From assembly GCF_963583255.1 (NCBI RefSeq), contig NC_084818.1, positions 10,728,222 to 10,792,221 on the forward strand: DNA of 64,000 bases, in the 5' to 3' direction. The DNA comes from Pyrus communis (Eukaryota > Streptophyta > Magnoliopsida > Rosales > Rosaceae). Shown here piece after piece: positions 12,302 to 24,108 of the stretch; positions within the stretch are counted from its first letter, which is position 1, and each line of letters starts with the position of its first letter. A program made the position numbers and the translations under genes. The notes beneath the pieces were generated by a model. It was not told where the DNA came from. It worked only from the letters and a program-made list of their open reading frames with translations, and searched no databases.

Positions 12302-12578
12302 TATTATGGTCTGATGGTATCACTTTTTATTTAAAAATGAAAGGTCTTAGGTTTGAATCTCGTAAATGGTGAATTCGATACCAAATTAGATTGTCCATTT
12401 GGTGGCTTAGCCAAACTCCCCTTCTCATAGTGTAAAAATACCGATGTACTAAAAAAACTTAGCCAAACTCCCCTTCTCCTAGTGTAAAAATATCGATGTA
12501 TTAAAAAAATCTCCTAGTATAAAAATATCGATGTATTAAAAAAAAACTTAGCTGAACTCCCCATTCTCCTAATGTAAA
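12302..12578 (+). mobile_element. SINE with tandemly reiterated 3' tail
   Basis: The head contains an A-box-like TATGGTCTGATGGTA (12305-12319) and a B-box-like GGTTTGAATCT (12350-12360). The 3' part, CTTAGCCAAACTCCCCTTCTC followed by TAGTGTAAAAATA and CGATGTA then an A-run, is repeated. Units begin at 12406, 12458 (52-base period) and 12547, with a truncated unit between. The last unit is split by the Cassandra LTR and resumes after 12877 (GTTGATGTATTC). Promoter boxes and A-rich unit ends support a tRNA-derived SINE. Confidence 0.6.
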
Positions 12579-12872
12579 TGTCACATCCCCGCCCGGGCCC
12601 TCACCATATCCCCGGTTCGACTCCACCGTAGGACGATATTATCAGCTTTGGGCCCTGACCACGCCTCACGGTTGTGTTTTTGGGAACTCACACAAGAACT
12701 TCCTAGTGGGTCACCTATCATGGGATTGCTCTCGCGTGCTACTTGCTTAACTTCGGAGTTCCGATGGAACTTGAAGCCAGTGAGCTCGCAAAAGGCCTCA
12801 TGCTAGGTAGAGATGAGAATATACATATAAGGCTTACATGATCCACTCTCCTGGACAATATGGGATGTTACT
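12579..12872 (-). mobile_element. Solo LTR of a Cassandra-type TRIM with 5S rRNA-like sequence
   Basis: A 294-base LTR is flanked by a 5-base duplication GTAAA (12574-12578 and 12873-12877) and sits inside the SINE tail repeat, which confirms both ends. On the minus strand it contains CGGAACTCCGAAGTTAAGC (12763-12745), matching the 5S rRNA A-box region. GATAGGTGACC follows (near 12719-12709), corresponding to 5S box C, at 5S-like spacing. Cassandra TRIMs are known for carrying a 5S-derived Pol III promoter in each LTR. The terminal base has changed (AGTAACATCC in place of an expected TG start). No second LTR, primer site or internal region is present, so this is a solo LTR left by recombination. 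Confidence 0.85.
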
Positions 12873-13237
12873 GTAAATATGTTGATGTATTCTAAATAAA
12901 TAAATAAATAAAAAGAACAAGAGTATGTTTTCTTTTTTTCTTAACTGATTTTGATTTCATTTTGTCTCCTATAATTCAAAATTATCACTTTATTTAAAAT
13001 ACAAATTTTGCTTCACTTTTCCATATTTCCCTTTCTTTTGTCAAATTCACTTTTTTTTTATTTTTATACCACTTTGCACTCTAGAACTCGCTTTTAATCT
13101 CACCTTGGCTTCTGAAACTCAAAACTCGTCATTTAATTTGTGAAACTCAAAATTTGCACCACATTGCCTTCATTATGTTAATTCAATTAAAAATCCATCA
13201 AATGTGCTGATGTGGATATGTGAAAAGAAAAAAAAAG

Positions 13238-13390
13238 GAAAACTAATGGAAAAAAACTTGAAAACTTTGAGTTTTAACAATAAAGACAAAATAAAGGGCA
13301 AAGTGAATAGTACCATGATTGACTTTTTAGTGTAAAAATGTGGTTTTTCGTTAAAGTGAACAATATCAGGAGTTTTTCGTTAAAGTTCCT
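13238..13390 (+). repeat. Interspersed repeat family, copy 1
   Basis: This copy shares long blocks with 27139-27287 and 27356-27505: GAGTTTTAACAATAAAGACA, AATAGTACCATGATTGAC, TTTTTAGTGTAAAAATG and TTTTTCGTTAAAG. The ends begin AGGAAAA and finish AAAGTTCCT, a weak inverted terminal match suggesting a short MITE. No coding potential. Confidence 0.6.
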
Positions 13391-16300
13391 AAAAAAAGAT
13401 TCAAAGCAGCTTGAGTACGCATACTCAGACTAGTTTGAACTTCTACCTCACACTTTTTCTAAGATTTATTTGCTATTTGTAGAATTGAAGCAAATTCTAT
13501 TACGTGGGCTTGATTTGGATGCACCAAGCTAATCAATTTCTTTTTTATTTTTTTCCAGATCTCTGCAAACCAAATTTAATCCTTAATTTCTTCCTCTAAA
13601 CTTAATATTTTCTAACTGTTAAATGTTAACACATAGTAAAGCTTTATAATCAAATTCATAGTGGAGAGATCAACAATTCATAGTGGATATTTATAAAATG
13701 ATGACTTTTGAGTTTTAGAGGGGCAAAGTGAGATCAAAATCGAGTTCCAGGAGCAAAGTGGGAACAAGATTGAGTTTCATGAGACGTAGCTAAAAAATAA
13801 GCTTATGATATTACATTTTACCCACCACGTTTGCAACTTTAACAGTTGTTTGATAGAAGAAACGGAAAAGTAATAAAGTAGAACGAATTTAAGCTTTAGA
13901 GAGTAAAGTTGTGGATTTTAAGTTACAATGGGCAAAATGAAATCAAAATTGAGTTCTAGAGAGCGTCGCTAAAAATAAGTTTTTTTATCTTTTTCATTTT
14001 TCAGTGAGAATTACTACTATTTGACCTTCATAATTCAGTCCTATGACTTCAAGCTTAGTACATTAATTACATGTGTCAACTACAATTTTCCGGTAAATAT
14101 TTTAGGTTTTATAGAATTGTATAAGAATTTCGACATTCTAGAAGTGCATTTTGTAACAGTTAACAGGTACAAAGAGTTGAACGTGATGCATATTATTGAA
14201 ATTAAAATGTCATTGTATTATATAGTGCGCTCAACCCATCATAAATACTAAAAAAAAAAAAAAAAAAAAAAAACTCCCATAAACATCATAATTTTTATCT
14301 TGTGGACCGTTGTGGAGCAAGATCAAAGCCTACAATGATATTGTTAGTCCATTTTTCAAACTTTACACTTACACGAGGAGATAGCGGAAGATCTTGACCT
14401 TTCAAAGAGAGAAATGACAAGATATTAACATAATGATATTGGCCTTTTCTGCTTTCATGCGCCATACATCTATAAATACAAATATTAATCATAGCTTTCT
14501 AGATATCTGATTTGATTTACCATACAAATCTCTATCTTTCTTTTCGCAAAATTACTCATATGATGTAGAAAAAGATTCATACGATACAGATAATTTTTTC
14601 TCGAAGACTAGCGGAAGCTGCAGAACTTTGATATTTAACCAACCAACCCCATAAGGACAATTTAGAGTCAGGAATGGAATCCTAGGCCAGGGAAGGTCAC
14701 CTGTTTGTTGTCTTAAGCCAATTTAATCAGTCTGTTCAATTAGTCACTTGAGAAGCATGATTGTCCACACATGGGCAATCTGGAGCTTTCTGACAGAGAC
14801 GAACCTCAAACACCAGGACCACTGGACCAGTCAGTCAGAAGAAGGAAGGCCCAGAATTGTGGTCCTTGCCCTATCATGCAATAGGCTGTTGCATCTTTAT
14901 TCCTCTGTTGTCTTGTCTATGTGCTTTTTGTCTGCAGGCAACAAGTGTCTGTCATCTCCTAGATGTGGTTTGGTTCTGATTTTTGGATTCTTTTTCCTAC
15001 CTTTTATTTTCTTCTACTCGAATGCTTTGCTTGTTGAATGGAAATTCGAGGTTTAGAGTCAATTCAATTGTCAGATAACCATACTTTATCCAAAAGGTCG
15101 ATGTTTTAACGGTTGAGTAGGGGTGGATTTGGATAGGTTTAAGGTTCAAAATTACAATTGAACCAACTAATTAAGATTTTAACTAAATTCATTGGGGTGA
15201 AAACGAACCAAAGCAAATCACTTTTTCTAAGTCTAAATCCTTAACGTCATTTTTTAAAACTATTTGTCCTTTTAATAATCAAAACCGAATTAAATTGTTC
15301 ATTATTATTGAAATTGTTCGGTTTAATGCGCACTCTTACTATTGAGCCAACTACAACATTAAATCTACCGCATCTCCTTTTCATCAAGAGCTTTCATATC
15401 AATTGAACTCCACAACAGGACCACAAAAAATAACGACTGGACCACTTGTGTGGTTTGGTATTGTTCTAGACAGGACGTGGTCCAAAGGGGGCTTTGCTTT
15501 TGATGAACTTATACAAAATCCAATTTCTGGTTTTGTTACCAACATGGGCAATGATTAAGCCTCAAACGGTAGAGTAACATGGGAATTTCATTCGTGGTTT
15601 TCGTATCCTGTACCTTGACATTGTACTTCTCATACTTTTTGGGTGCTTCCAAGATTGGATATTTGGATTTACTGTGATTTTGAGGATACCAATTTGAGCT
15701 TGGCCAATTGTTAGGCCGGGCATTGTATAGGTATTATTGGGAAACTGGGCCTGGTATAAGAGTTCATCATGTACGTTCTCAGATAGAAACCAGTTCGTTT
15801 CGAAGAATTCAGTATGTTAGAGTCCGTCTAACATCTTTACTCATAAGCGCTTTTACATAGAACATTTTATTTGAAGCATGTTAAAATGCTATCTGAAAGG
15901 TACACAAGTGTTTTTACAACCCAAAAAGAACTTATAATTTTTCTTTTCATACTCTGAAATTGGTTATAGCAAGAATCGGCTATTCAGAACAACTTGTGCA
16001 TGCAATGGGATGCACTTACCTCTTAGCAACTATCTTCATTTTTTTTTTTTTATCTTTAGAAACATTACCATTACTTCACTAATTCACAATCCTAGCAATG
16101 CAGTAATCTATATTTTCTACAACATGCACGAATTGCGACTTTCGGGTTCTGAGATATCTGACCTGAGCAATAGTGTTCTTGGTGTTGATCAGAAGCATCT
16201 CCCTTCACTAGGCTGTCTAAAATGATCAACGTAGCGCATTCTTCAACTAAATTTTGTGGATGAGTCCCTGTCGGAAACTTATTTAGAGTTATGTTAAACT

Positions 16301-16704
16301 TAAGGTGCTCATCACATCCCTAATGGTGTCAAGAACAGAAACCCTTCATTGTTACACTGCACATTTAGAGCTCGATTGGTGCTGAAGAAGTAAGAAATGA
16401 AAGTAAAGGTGAACGATTTTTCATTTTGAAGGGGATTCGAGGAAATCAGTTATAAGGTGTTGATAACGTAGCTTAGAAGGAATAAGTCTTCTTCATGAGT
16501 GACATGACCTACCTTCAAATATTAATCCAATCTAATCCTACCTAAGCCTTAGAGATTGTCACGTTTGAGTTACTGCCACAAAAATAGACTATCTTCATTA
16601 ATCGAAAGCATGGCTCAATGTGACCTGAGCAGGCCTTAACATGAATCTCTCCTAGTTTTTCATTTCTTATTTTGTTCAAGCCTAATAGTAACATGAATCT
16701 GTAT
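13391..16704. other. Intergenic sequence
   Basis: No conserved gene is recognised. A plus-strand frame of 102 codons at 14748-15056 has no recognisable domain and is a chance ORF by appearance. A 23-base A-run lies near 14250. The last several hundred bases before 16705 are probably 3' UTR of the minus-strand PIP5K gene. Confidence 0.5.
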
Positions 16705-19353
16705 TTAAGGGTCAGATTTTGAAGGAGCAGAAGGAACCTGCTGGTTGAGATCAAAGTCATCCGACTCTTCGGGCAGAAATACTTCGCTCAGAAACTCTTG
16801 AAAGCGAGAAGAATAGGCTTTGGGGTTCACAGTATTGATGGACTTAGAGTCATATTTGATTGCCTTGAAAGCATGCTCAATGCGTTTCTTCATATTGTAA
16901 TTCTGACAAAAGTCTATTATTCCAAAGAACAAAAGAACATTGAAGCATTCCTGTGATCTGCTGGACCTATATGATTTACTCTCCATTTCATTATTGAAGG
17001 CTCGGACAGCGCGTGCTGGCAGTCTGTCGCCAAATTTAAAACCAGGCCTGCAGCAGAAGAATAATGATCAAGAGTCAAAGAAGAGCATAAAGCAGAGAAG
17101 TAATCAACAGATACGATTTGGAAATAAAATATGGTTGAGATTTTGTTAGGTTTTGTTCATTAAACTTTTACCTCAATTGTAAAGGCACTTTCATTTACAT
17201 TCCTACTTACTACAGTCAGGGTTTAAGCCTTGACAGATTAGTAACAAAGTGGTACAGCGGTTCGTCCTGAATGCCAAAGCAATTAGAACTTACTACAGAT
17301 TTTCAAGAATGACAAGATTTGAATTGGAAAGTCTAAGATACTAGTTTGTCAAGGCTTAGCCAATATTAGGTGGAATATAAACGATAGAATGATAAAAATG
17401 AAATGGATTAGGAAATGACTGGAATTATCTCTCCGGCATAGCTTCAATGATGGCATTACTTCTTCGACGAGTCAGTTGACATAATAGTTGTGAAAAACAA
17501 ACCCTAGCAAACTTCCAACCATGTTCATGCCAAACAGAACCTAGCACAGTTCTATGCTAACCGGGATGTTTTGATCCTATATTTTAAACCCAAACAGAAC
17601 CAACCAAAACCTTTTTATTTCAAGTCCAGATATCAATGTGGAAATACATACAATATAGTACCTGTCAATTAGATCGCAGATATCGGCAAGAGTTAACTCT
17701 GATGAGGTTTCATCGTCTTCATAAGTATCATCTGTTTGCTTTTTGGCATCAAAACTTCTGGAATTTCTTTCATCAATTGAACCTGCCAAGGGATAGATGG
17801 ATTCTTTATGTTAGAGAATTAAAGACTTGAGAATCAGGACAAACACATTTTCTGAACACCTGAATGGATCTTACTTAATAAGCGTAAAAGTTCATTTATA
17901 TGTTCAATTGATGAAACAAAATAAGCAATTATAAAACTATATTTGACACAACGACAACAACAGGAAAATTTTGGACTAGTTTTCTGCAGAAATATTTGTG
18001 TATGTTGTATTCTCATAAGAATTTCCTCATCTGCATCTGATGAAACGCACACTAAGTGAGAGAAAATGATTAACGAGGAGAACCACCTTCCCGTGAACGC
18101 GAAGTATCTATGTGCATACCAAGCAATAAGCTATAATCCATGATGCCCTCGGCCTCCAAAAACTCGCAGTCATACTTGATTTGTCTATAACACAAAAACG
18201 AAGGCAAAAGGTGTTCATAAGGCAAAACAAGGGATTCATATGTCACGAAGCAAACAGATCCATGCATCCTTGTAATAATTTGTATTCTGAGATTAAAGCG
18301 TAACAGGATAAGCTATACAATCAAATCTGTGTGTAACATACCCGCCGAAATCCATATAATGAATAATTAGAGTTTGTAATTACTAATAAACAGAATTATG
18401 TGATAGAATGCATTTCCTAATTAATAGTTTGTGAATGCACACTCCAAACTAGTGTCATTCTCCTTTTGTCCCCATGGAAATTACGTTGCCTAGAAAACAA
18501 TATCAGTTTGTGGTCTACCTGCCAAATGACAATATTGTGGGCTAAAATAATTGGTAGAGCAGCTGCAATGCATAGCAGAGAAGTAAAGTTTCATGATTCT
18601 CAAGATCTCTAGACATCCAATAGGTAAAAGTAGTGAAAAACAAGATTTTGTTTTTTATCGTACCGATGGCAACATTCCCTCAACAATTAAACACAACTAC
18701 AACTGCTCATTCGGAACATCTCCAGGCAGCCTAGGAGTGATGTGTTACAAGAAAATAGGAGATGACATTCGAGTTTGAGATCAAAGCTTCTTCTAATTTA
18801 AGTAAAATAAAAAATTCAAAGAGGGTGCTATTCGCTAACATCCAAAAAATACAGACTGAACTCGAGCGTTATGCATAAAAGTTTGCTTATGCGCCGATGC
18901 GCTGAGAAATGACAATTAGACGAAGGTACTTACGCTAAGAGCCGAGCATGGACCAATGGATCCAGGTAAAAGCAAAAATCAAAATCGAGATCCTTAAGTA
19001 TGGCCGTGTCGTGGACGTGTAATCTGTTGCGGGCTCTACCTACTGAAGAGCCTTTGAGATCATAGCACTTATATAAGCAAAGTTCTGACGGCATTACACT
19101 TGCGCAAACCGCAAAGTAAACCTGCTCATTGCAAAAAAATTGTAACTATTGATTAGAAGGAGCTTGAATATGTCAAATCCTAATTAAAGGAGGATTTGGT
19201 AGGATAAAATTTGTTCATCTACGTTAGCACTTTGCATATAAAAGTGCTTTGACACCATCCTCCATGACGCAACGCCATGGAAGCCAAAAGATGACGCAGT
19301 TTCCGCATCATCTATGCTGATATTTGTAGTACTATATATGTAGCTCTCATTTC

Positions 19354-19385
<32 letters not shown>

Positions 19386-20370
19386 ATTATGTGTAAAGTA
19401 TATGCTCACTATCTCTACCCAATATATTGCATTTAATCTAATTAAGTAAACTTTAATTCTGTGTTACTGAGAAGATCGTACCTTGATACCTCCCGGTGGC
19501 CTGATAACATGAAGTCCATACAGTCTTTTCAAAAGTGAGGCCCCGTACTTCTTAACATGGCGGTAATAGTTTGGAAGCATTTCTAGGTACACCTACGAGA
19601 AAAGGTAAACATAGTAAATGCCTAGACTGCTGACAAACAGATATATATAGAAGCAAAGGAAATTCCTTTGTTCCATTAACTTTGCATCAAAACGTCCAAA
19701 TTTATACAGAAATCTTTAGAAACACAAAATCCTTCGACAGAATGTAAAAACACGAAGAAGAATTGTTTCGCAATAAGTGTATATAATCAGATTTGTATAT
19801 ATGGCTCGTAAATTTGTGCTAGTAACCTTTTTCATCCATTAATGGTAAATGACACTAGAGGTTTATTTCATTACCTGCTTTTCTGATTTCCGCAGAGTTT
19901 TAATCACTAAGCGTTTGTCACCAGGCAATATATACACCCTACCGTACCGTCCTGGTAAAGAAACCGCCCTTAGAGTGTCATCTCCACATACTGTAAGCAG
20001 GTAGTCATCATAACTAATTATACTGTCAAGCTCCAGCAAACGTCTGCAAACAATCTATTCATTACATATTTTGCAAAGTCCTAAGAAGATAGAAACAACA
20101 CAGGCATGTGCATACATACATGCGCACACGCTAAATCACTTGAAATAAGATGAACAAAGAAACTTGACACGAGAAGATCTAACTTGAAAAATAACACACA
20201 ATTGAAAGAACATTAAAAAGAAACCTGAAAACTGCAGGACTGTAATCCTTCCATTCAAAGTCATTTGTGAAGTAAGCTCCATGTATCGAGTCCTGCCTGG
20301 TATACTTTATACAGTTTGTTTTGGTAGCTTTGAAGTCATCTGGTGAAAGCTCTTCTTGCAGAAGCTCCAT
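16705..20370 (-). CDS. Phosphatidylinositol-4-phosphate 5-kinase, short plant type
   Basis: Seven coding exons join in frame to 391 residues: 20370-20225, 20043-19875, 19592-19482, 19121-18934, 18184-18087, 17782-17662 and 17047-16705. All junctions are GT-AG. The enzyme phosphorylates PtdIns4P to PtdIns(4,5)P2 at membranes. Visible family features are [12 protein letters not shown] (~38-49), a glycine loop LPGRYGRVY (~79-87), the ATP-binding lysine in [10 protein letters not shown] (K97), DLKGSSVGR (163-171), MDYSLLLG (220-227), GIID (320-323) and KKRIEHAFK (331-339) in the specificity-loop region. There are no N-terminal MORN repeats. The length suits the short Arabidopsis PIP5K10/11 clade rather than the ~700-residue MORN type. 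The variable insert between MDYSLLLG and GIID is short and acidic. The start is the first usable ATG after the leader exon. The lysine and substrate motifs are intact, so activity is plausible. Confidence 0.88.
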
Positions 20371-21228
20371 GTATCGCCCTGCGGAATAGTTCTTATTGGA
20401 TCAGCATTTCTAAGTAGACAATGTTACACTTGAGTTTGTTAGCCTCATATATTAGCGTCACATGTTACAACAAAGATGTAATCAGAATTGATTATTATAT
20501 CCGTCAACCATACTTGAATTTCGAATTGATTTTCACAAAGCATAGACACAACGGTGCGCAATAGTTCGCATTCACAGTTTGGCAAGAGAATATTTATGAC
20601 ACAAATGATCCTATATTGTGGACAAACTGACAAAGTCATGAAACATATACACGACAGATGACCATAAACAATTAACATAAGATGAGAACTATCATCTGTT
20701 TTTCTGTTTCGTCCACAAGGACTAATCAACAGCCTAGCCATTCATTCAAAGTTTCAGTCACAAATTTAATTAGCTGCAAACTTGTACACTGCTTATCATA
20801 TAATGATTTCTATCCTTATTGAAAAAAGTAGTATCACAAGATTGTCAAACGAGCCACCCGTATTTTCTTTTCATTTTGATCATTTTTAACTGAAACCAAA
20901 AAGATTACATAAATAATCAAAACTCCTTCAAAGAACCAAAAAAAATAAAAAATAAAGTACAAAATTGACGCAAAATTGCAAATTGAGCTTTATCTGACAT
21001 TTACTAAACAAAGAGCTACAAAATCTACCAACCAAAAGTGAAAAACCCTATTTGACCAAAAAAACAAAAGTGAAAAACCCAAAAAAACATGACTCCAAAC
21101 AAACCCAGCAGTTATTACCCAAACATTAATTGAAAACCCAAAGGCAACCTTTGCCTTCAGCATCCCTGACAAATCACCAACCCCAAACAAAACCTACCAA
21201 AAACAACACTGTTTGGGCAAAGATTTAC

Positions 21229-21390
21229 CTTTGTCAGAAACCCTGTTTCGAAATCCAAGAATTTCCAGAGAAGAAAGGGTTCTCGTTTTTTTTTAGGAGT
21301 TTGTGCTGTCGTCGTCTTCGTCATCAGTTTTAAAATTTGGGTTTTAGTTATGACAGAGAGGCTAGGAGGAGGTTTGCCCATCGGACTCAT
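21229..21390 (-). promoter_or_regulatory. PIP5K leader exon with overlapping upstream ORF
   Basis: A leader exon likely ends at 21229 with donor ACAAAG/GTAAATC, joining the acceptor at 20378 (CCGCAG) across an 850-base intron. A frame opening MSPMGKPPPSL at 21390 runs through this exon. After splicing it is not in phase with the kinase; it continues 23 codons and stops inside the first coding exon, beyond the kinase ATG. If the transcript starts upstream of 21390, this would be an inhibitory overlapping uORF. The transcription start is not visible. Confidence 0.4.
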
Positions 21391-21429
21391 TGATTCACTA
21401 CACTTCTACGCGCTAAAGAAAGATCGAAC

Positions 21430-24108
21430 TACCGATATAGTCGTTTTTGGAATGAAACGCTAACAAAGTTTCGCGTCTGGTACAAGACATACCCTCCCCC
21501 TCACAAAACTTCCTAACGGTCATTTTTCATTTGACTATTATGCCTTGCTTGTTACGAAATTTTATCTGAACTCAACTTTTTTATCTATACAACCAACTAA
21601 CAAATTTTTCTCACGAAATTTTCAAATTTACCCTTAAATAAATAAGAATCAGAAAATAAGTATTGAAACATTTATCTCTACATCCAATAACCTAACGACC
21701 ATTGATGCTCTTGTTTTCGATCTCTTTGGATCTAACTAATTGGAAAATAAAAAGGAGCTGGGTGGAGGGATCTCTTTCCCACTTTTCATGAGAATAATAG
21801 TATTAATTTACTTTTTGTAAATCAATATATGAAGAAAAAAGTGCGTACGCATACGGTGCTGAGGGGATCGCTAAACCCTAAGGTTTCTTATGTTCTTGGT
21901 CCAAAGTTCTTGCGGTGATTGAAAGAAAGAACGACTTTTGCAGCTTAAGTTTGCTTTAAGCCTCACACAGGGACTCCTCCACTCTTAATTTGTTGATTTA
22001 AGTGTTGATGGAGTTTAGGTTGGATTCGTCAGAAATAATGGAGGCGTGCAGTGGTGGTGGTGGGGTTTATTGGGTGTAGGGATCCAAATTAGACTTCAAT
22101 TTTATTTGTTTTTATTTGTTTAAGGACAAATTCGGAAGTTTAATGGCGAGAAAATATTAGTTGGGTGTAGAGAGAAAAACTTTGGGTCCAAATAAAATTT
22201 TGCCTATTAATATTTGAAACTATACTAATAAGAAGGGGAAGAGAGAGTTTGTACCCGAAACGCAGTAGATTAATTATAAAGATCATATTCACCAAAGCAA
22301 TTCGACAAAAATAGCACTTCATCTAAATGACTTTGCGTTTAGATTCTTCTCTTACACTAGCCTCCAAGCACAGACATTGCCGACCTTTTTAGGTAGACTA
22401 CAAGGGAAACGGAGAGCATCTTTATCCATGGATCGCTTACTCATACTTATTCAGTTAGAAGTATTGATCTGATAAAAAAAAAAAAAAATTATGTTTCGTA
22501 ATCTCATAATCCAATTTTTCAATTTTTAATTGATTCTTGGATGCAAATCACGAGAATGTATAAACTTCTATGGATTCATGTTCTTAGAATAGCCATGCAA
22601 CTGCAAATTGTTTGCATGTTAAGTAATTAAGAGTATACAACTCTGGATTTGAAATTATGTATTTGGTTTTTTTCTTTTATCAATATATTAGTCGTATCAT
22701 AAAATCCGACAAGACGTTTTGTTTTAATTATTAAAAAAGAAAAATGAAAGTTTTATGTCATCGCCTGAATGGAGCATTAGATATTTTTACAAAAAGTAGA
22801 TAAGGAAATAAGTAGTTAACCTAATTGGTGCCACCCAAGCCATGGCATATTGGCTTATTGATTGTAATGATCTCATTGGGTTTTTTTAATCCTAATTTAG
22901 TCAACTTGCCCCCACTTCTATTTGAACAAATCAATATCATTAGCATAAAGTGAATAATTTTAAACATATAAAATTGTAAAATCCAAAAAAAAAAAAAAAA
23001 TTGAACTTGAGTGAAGACGATTGTAGAGACATACAAAACATACAGGAATGAAGATATCGATCCATTTAGAAAATTTTTATTTTTCAATAGCAATATTCTC
23101 CTAAACTACAAAGAAATAATTCAAATTTAAGTACATAAAGAATACAATACCGGTTTCCAAATCATAAAATTAAGATTCATTGAAAACCCAAGGCATTTCA
23201 ATAAAAAAAATCCTTTTCTTTAAAATATTTGGTAGTGGCACAAGTCTTCGGGCCACAAGGAAAAAAAGCAGCATGGATTCATAAAATACAACCTTCCATC
23301 GTCACATGTCCACCAAGCAAAATCTACCTCCATTAAAATTAGAATTTTAAAACCAGAGTGTCGATCTTCGTCACTTCTCAACCAACCCACACAAGGCAAA
23401 CACAAGCTTCCCTGTTAATCTCCACTTTTTAAGTGCCTAATCAATTTCTTAATTATTTTTACGTTGAAAACACGTGAATTTGCAAAAAGATGAAACAAGA
23501 GGAAATCTGCTGAAACATGGAAGCTTCTGTTAGCTTGAAAGGCTAGGAAACCATCTTCAAAACCATGGGTGTGATTGAAACTTGAAAGGGACACTAGAAA
23601 TCAATGTGCCCCCCTCACATATGTGGGAAAATTCCGTCATATCTACAAACACGTATAATATATAAATACTGTCTGAACCATCTACGAATCAAATTTTTGT
23701 TGACCTACTGGTCCAGACAATATTTATCTGTCATACGCAAACAATCTAAAAAATATCCCCCTCTAAATCTCTCTTTCACGTCACGTAATGTGAGATAAAA
23801 AGCGAAGATATAATCCCCAATTGTATGACGGAATTCCCTACATAAGAGAGTCAAATCTAAAAGGTTTATAAATTACATGTCAGGAATTCATAAGATTGAA
23901 TTTACTAGAAACAAATTCCAATAGAAAGAATAATATAGCCATGACCATGAATAAGCAGCTTTTTATCTGCGGGTACGTTATATGTATACAACTTTTAGAA
24001 CACACATGCGGTAACTGGAAACTAATGGGAAAAGAAAACAAAGGTGAAACACGGGAAATTCAGACAAATTGGTGTAATGCCACCACCACATCCTATCAAT
24101 CCACACAA
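21430..24108. other. Intergenic sequence between PIP5K and HWS
   Basis: This is a PIP5K promoter-side region followed by AT-rich spacer. Nothing conserved is recognised. Several A/T homopolymers occur near 22470-22490 and 22985-23000. The plus-strand frame at 23896-24369 is partly antisense to the HWS 3' end and is not considered a gene. Confidence 0.5.

Noticed and set aside
14748..15056. Plus-strand frame of 102 codons with a hydrophobic stretch
   Set aside because: No recognised domain, no promoter or splice context, and composition typical of intergenic DNA.
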